Shown here: positions 8,301 to 9,164 of the stretch, piece after piece | How positions within the stretch are numbered: position 1 is the stretch's first letter | Layout of the letters: every line of letters starts with the position of its first letter | DNA from: Prevotellaceae bacterium | GTDB taxonomy: Bacteria; Bacteroidota; Bacteroidia; Bacteroidales; Bacteroidaceae | Length of the DNA stretch: 9,164 nucleotides | Assembly (NCBI GenBank): GCA_021204715.1 | Contig: JAJPYW010000189.1 | Coordinates: forward strand, 1 to 9,164 | Direction of reading: 5' to 3' | The notes under the pieces: model-generated | What the model was told of the DNA's origin: nothing | Databases searched by the model: none | Seen by the model: the letters and a program-made list of their open reading frames with translations, nothing else | Position numbers and translations under genes: made by a program

Positions 8301-8607
8301 GGAAACGGCTGTAGTCGTGCAGGATGTAGTGCAAGGCCTTGCCCGCCATGGCACGCGACTCCTGTCGGCTTTTACCCGTTTGCGCGAGCTTCTCCAAGTA
8401 AGCGTCCGAAGCCGGGTCGCCCTGCCAGATGCCTTGCAACTGTGCCAAGATGCGCTCTTTCATCTCGGCGGTGGCTTTGTTGGTGAATGTCACCGCCAAT
8501 ATACGGCGGTAAGCGAGCGGATGGGCCATCAAGTGCTTGAGGTACTCCACAACCAATGTGAATGTCTTTCCCGAACCGGCGGAGGCTTTATATAACAACA
8601 GTTCCAT
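5380..8607 (-). CDS. addA: AddA-like UvrD-family helicase-nuclease
   Basis: This 1075-residue SF1A helicase has a C-terminal nuclease, the motor subunit of an AddAB DNA-end-processing complex. Residues are counted from the ATG at 8607. Motifs in order: Walker A ASAGSGKT (8-15), VTFTNKATAEM (motif Ia, 39-49), DEFQDT (Walker B, 391-396), GDVKQSIYRWRG (III, 422-433), TNRRS (IV, 457-461), SIHKAKGLEYH (V, 729-739) and YVAFTRA (VI, 807-813). The nuclease carries H936 (GRTLH), D1013 (RPDRV), D1026/K1028 (VVDFKFG) and Q1039 (YHRQVQGYM), so both activities look intact. An in-frame TTG at 8658 would add 17 residues, but it overlaps the predicted -7 promoter box. ATG 8607 puts the start just before the LLLYKASAGSGKT strand, as is usual in the family. 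No SD is visible. It is the first gene of the operon. RecB is the alternative name; the neighbouring Fe-S AddB argues for AddA. Confidence 0.9.
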   Translation of the reverse strand: MELLLYKASAGSGKTFTLVVEYLKHLMAHPLAYRRILAVTFTNKATAEMKERILAQLQGIWQGDPASDAYLEKLAQTGKSRQESRAMAGKALHYILHDYSRFRIETIDSFFQTVLRNLARELGLTLNFEIEMDIDQVLSDAVDGLIEKLTPDSTILSWLFDYIDEKIKEDKRWNVSTEVKSFAKNIFDELYIARGEGLRKTMESPGVLEEYRKQLRALKEAALDEMRSYAGRFDEELARHDLTAADLKNGAKGIYGYFRKMREGKLSAGEACNKTFQDCMDSPENWVSKTHKRRKEIILAAGTSLLPLLRETEERRAPAARTVNSCELTLKHLNKLQLLNHIDKEMREQNHARNRFLLTDTNNLLHRIIREGDTSFVFEKIGAELYNLMIDEFQDTSRMQWDNFRLLLVEGLSQGADSLIVGDVKQSIYRWRGGDWRILESLDKQLPFPVRTKTLKTNRRSAPCVVEFNNRFFSKAVTALSNRHEAELGERCVPMEMAYADVEQEFLPKKETGYVKVTLLDPEVGGEYEALTLKALGEEVSQLLTAGVEQRQIALLVRKNKYIPVIADYFEKELGISLVSDEAFRLDASAAVCLLMDALRYLCNPADKIAKACVQDACMHKEQVEAEARADRAPADARFPGADAFETFLMRSEPLRLMPLYELLEELVLLFGLADARGEEAYLFFFFDKVSEYLQGNPPGLECFIRYWEDTLCGKTIPGAEGDGIRICSIHKAKGLEYHTVLLPFCDWSLEVERHDQLVWCTPAEAPYDTLDLVPVSYSGTMAESVYRQDYLEERLQLWVDNLNLLYVAFTRAGRNLIVWGRGDKPGTVSALLETALPGMAREGTGTWDDEALQYLFGTPCLHPVATAQGESALPVPAVNRLTQQPQSVPARMACTRPHLVFRQSNRSADFLAGMVEGKTEPPARSRYIDRGRTLHTLFSTIRTEADIDAAVRRLTAEGIIGTAEEEAGVTALTRRAFALPQVREWYSGEWRVFNECDILWMEDGHLCNRRPDRVMVRGGKMVVVDFKFGKPRPEYHRQVQGYMELLARMDYPSEQIEGYLWYVDAGAIERVERE

Positions 8608-8655
8608 GCGAGCGTGTGTAATGTGTAACAGGGCGCGCGCTTCATTGCGCACGTG

Positions 8656-8687
8656 CAAACGTACATAAAATATGGCAACTTATCAAG
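8656..8687 (-). promoter_or_regulatory. Bacteroides-type promoter of the addAB-amgK-murU operon
   Basis: On the minus strand TACGTTTG (8663-8656) matches the Bacteroidetes sigma-ABfr -7 consensus TAnnTTTG at every defined base. CTTG (8687-8684) matches three of four bases of the -33 TTTG, with 20 nt between the boxes, inside the usual 19-21. The transcript would start near 8650, giving a leader of about 40 nt before the addA ATG at 8607. This placement also argues against the TTG start at 8658. Confidence 0.6.
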
Positions 8688-8751
8688 CAGGCGGCGGGTT
8701 TTCAGCACAAGTCCGCCTATTTTTACATGATACATTCATGGCGGTTTGTCC

Positions 8752-8782
8752 AATACATTCGATGCGGCATCATGAATGTATT
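8752..8782. repeat. Compact hairpin within the array
   Basis: AATACATTC (8752-8760) pairs with GAATGTATT (8774-8782). Directly inside, GATGC (8761-8765) pairs with GCATC (8767-8771), leaving only a two-base bulge (8772-8773). The inner pairing is limited by loop size, but the sequence symmetry spans 14 base pairs. It involves the facing, oppositely oriented units 2 and 3. Confidence 0.5.
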
Positions 8783-8874
8783 CGTCAAGGTGAGTCGAAT
8801 GTGATGAGCAAAATGTCAGAATACATTCGACTCGAGGTATTGAATACATTCGACTCACCCTGTCGAATACATTC
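8774..8874. repeat. 29-bp inverted duplication inside the palindrome array
   Basis: The block 8774-8802 is the reverse complement of 8846-8874 with 2 mismatches in 29; the stretch 8789-8802 versus 8846-8859 is exact over 14 bp (GGTGAGTCGAATGT). Each arm contains two array units and the 9-bp spacer between them, so the spacer sequence is conserved as well as the units. Between the arms lie 43 bp containing unit 5. A transcript or extruded cruciform could form a long stem. Confidence 0.7.
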
Positions 8875-9104
8875 GACAGATCCGCGTTTCCCAATGATTT
8901 GATACCGTGCCATGTGTTTCTTAAATTGCAATGACAATATGCCCGCCATCGCACAATACCGCTTTCTTTTTGATAAAAACCGCCTCTTTCGCTCCTTTTG
9001 GCAAGCGTCGGAACCCTTTCTCTCAATAATTGACAATGACCGTATATGTACGGCGAGTCCACACATTCCGTCCATCGGAACCGGCAGCTTTACGGTGCCA
9101 CTTT

Positions 9105-9130
9105 GCCCCGTATGGGCGGGCTTCTTTTTT
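9105..9130 (+). terminator. Candidate plus-sense Rho-independent terminator
   Basis: GCCC (9105-9108) can pair with GGGC at 9114-9117 (loop CGTAT) or at 9118-9121 (9-nt loop). The latter is followed directly by TTCTTTTTT (9122-9130). The stem is short but all G-C. No plus-strand gene ends before it, so it would end a small RNA or act as an attenuator for a plus-strand gene beyond 9164. Confidence 0.35.
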
Positions 9131-9142
9131 AGATATAGACAT

Positions 9143-9164
9143 AAAAAAAGGAGTACCGCTGTAC
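9143..9164 (-). terminator. Probable terminator of a minus-strand gene beyond the right edge (partial)
   Basis: Read on the minus strand, the edge gives GTAC-AGCG-GTAC then TCC and seven T residues (9149-9143). If the next plus-strand bases outside the window are TCC, the stem becomes 7 bp (GGAGTAC/GTACTCC) with a 4-nt loop and a T7 tail, a standard Rho-independent terminator. The alternative reading, an AAAAAAAGGAG ribosome-binding site for a plus-strand gene, is weaker because no ATG appears within the 11 nt that follow. Confidence 0.45.

Larger units (their letters stand above)
8726..8876. repeat. Seven near-palindromic 14-bp units phased at 22-23 bp
   Basis: The consensus unit is TCGAATACATTCGA: arms TCGAAT/ATTCGA are perfectly complementary around a two-base AC (or GT) centre. 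Unit centres fall at 8732.5, 8755.5, 8778.5, 8801.5, 8823.5, 8846.5 and 8869.5, so steps are 23, 23, 23, 22, 23, 23. Units 3 and 4 have the GT centre, i.e. reversed orientation. The last unit is the most perfect and extends to TGTCGAATACATTCGACA (8861-8878); the outermost unit 1 and unit 4 are the most degenerate. No further unit is recognisable one step beyond either end. The array sits about 40 bp upstream of the -33 box of the operon. An operator array, iteron/centromere-like site, or extragenic palindrome cluster are all possible. Confidence 0.75.
8879..9164. other. Intergenic region without a supported gene
   Basis: No convincing coding region is present here. Two overlapping minus-strand open frames read through this stretch into the palindrome array; they lack recognisable domains and read the repeats as protein, so I treat them as spurious. 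From about 9038 a series of small hairpins follows: CCGTA-TATG-TACGG (9040-9053), then TTCCG-TCCAT-CGGAA (9067-9081), then a GC-rich hairpin with a T-run. A weak plus-sense promoter candidate, TTTG (8898-8901), 19 nt, TTAAATTG (8921-8928, 6 of 8 positions if the two undefined bases count), could serve a small RNA or a leader. Confidence 0.4.

Noticed and set aside
8608..8658. TTG start extending addA by 17 residues
   Set aside because: It falls in the predicted -7 box, uses a rare start codon, and the added residues do not belong to the family's N-terminus.
8726..8878. CRISPR array
   Set aside because: Units are about 14 bp with 8-9 bp between them, change orientation and are palindromic; no cas gene is nearby.
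8736..9075. Two overlapping minus-strand open frames of 96 and 108 codons
   Set aside because: They overlap each other in different frames, read through the palindrome array, have no recognisable domain and no start signal.
9143..9164. AAAAAAAGGAG as a ribosome-binding site for a plus-strand gene
   Set aside because: No ATG within 11 nt, and the GTAC/GTAC symmetry plus the A-run fit a minus-strand terminator better.

Overview
The window looks like a chromosomal piece of a Bacteroidales bacterium (Bacteroides/Phocaeicola-like). The evidence is an exact Bacteroides-type -7 box (TAnnTTTG) with a correctly spaced -33 element in front of the operon, mostly SD-poor starts, an AddAB pair of the Bacteroidetes type, and an AmgK-like kinase carrying a RapZ C-terminal domain. 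These are protein-family readings made by eye; no search was run.

Layout, right to left, because every gene I can support is on the minus strand. (1) 8608-9164 holds no gene. Its right edge carries what looks like half of a terminator for a minus-strand gene lying outside the window. Next come a short run of small hairpins ending in a plus-sense terminator-like hairpin, a striking array of seven near-palindromic units at 22-23 bp spacing (8726-8876), and a Bacteroides-type promoter (8656-8687). (2) 8607-5380 is addA, an intact helicase-nuclease. (3) 5346-2389 is addB, with an inactive helicase half and an apparently active Fe-S-stapled nuclease. (4) 2341-785 is a kinase of the AmgK type fused to the C-terminal (amino-sugar-phosphate-sensing) domain of RapZ. 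(5) 788-1 is a MurU-type sugar-1-phosphate nucleotidyltransferase; its start overlaps the previous stop (ATGA) and it runs off the left edge.

The four genes are co-directional with gaps of 33 nt, 47 nt (from the chosen start) and a 4-nt overlap, so they read as one operon. It joins double-strand-end repair (AddAB) to a cell-wall amino-sugar salvage pair (AmgK phosphorylates MurNAc/GlcNAc at C1, MurU makes the UDP-sugar). The RapZ part suggests the kinase senses amino-sugar phosphates.

Most worth a second look: the phased palindrome array upstream of the operon promoter; the AmgK-RapZ fusion; a 15-nt copy of that gene's own translation-start region sitting at the domain junction; and a strong hairpin inside the 3' end of murU where family members would normally already have stopped.
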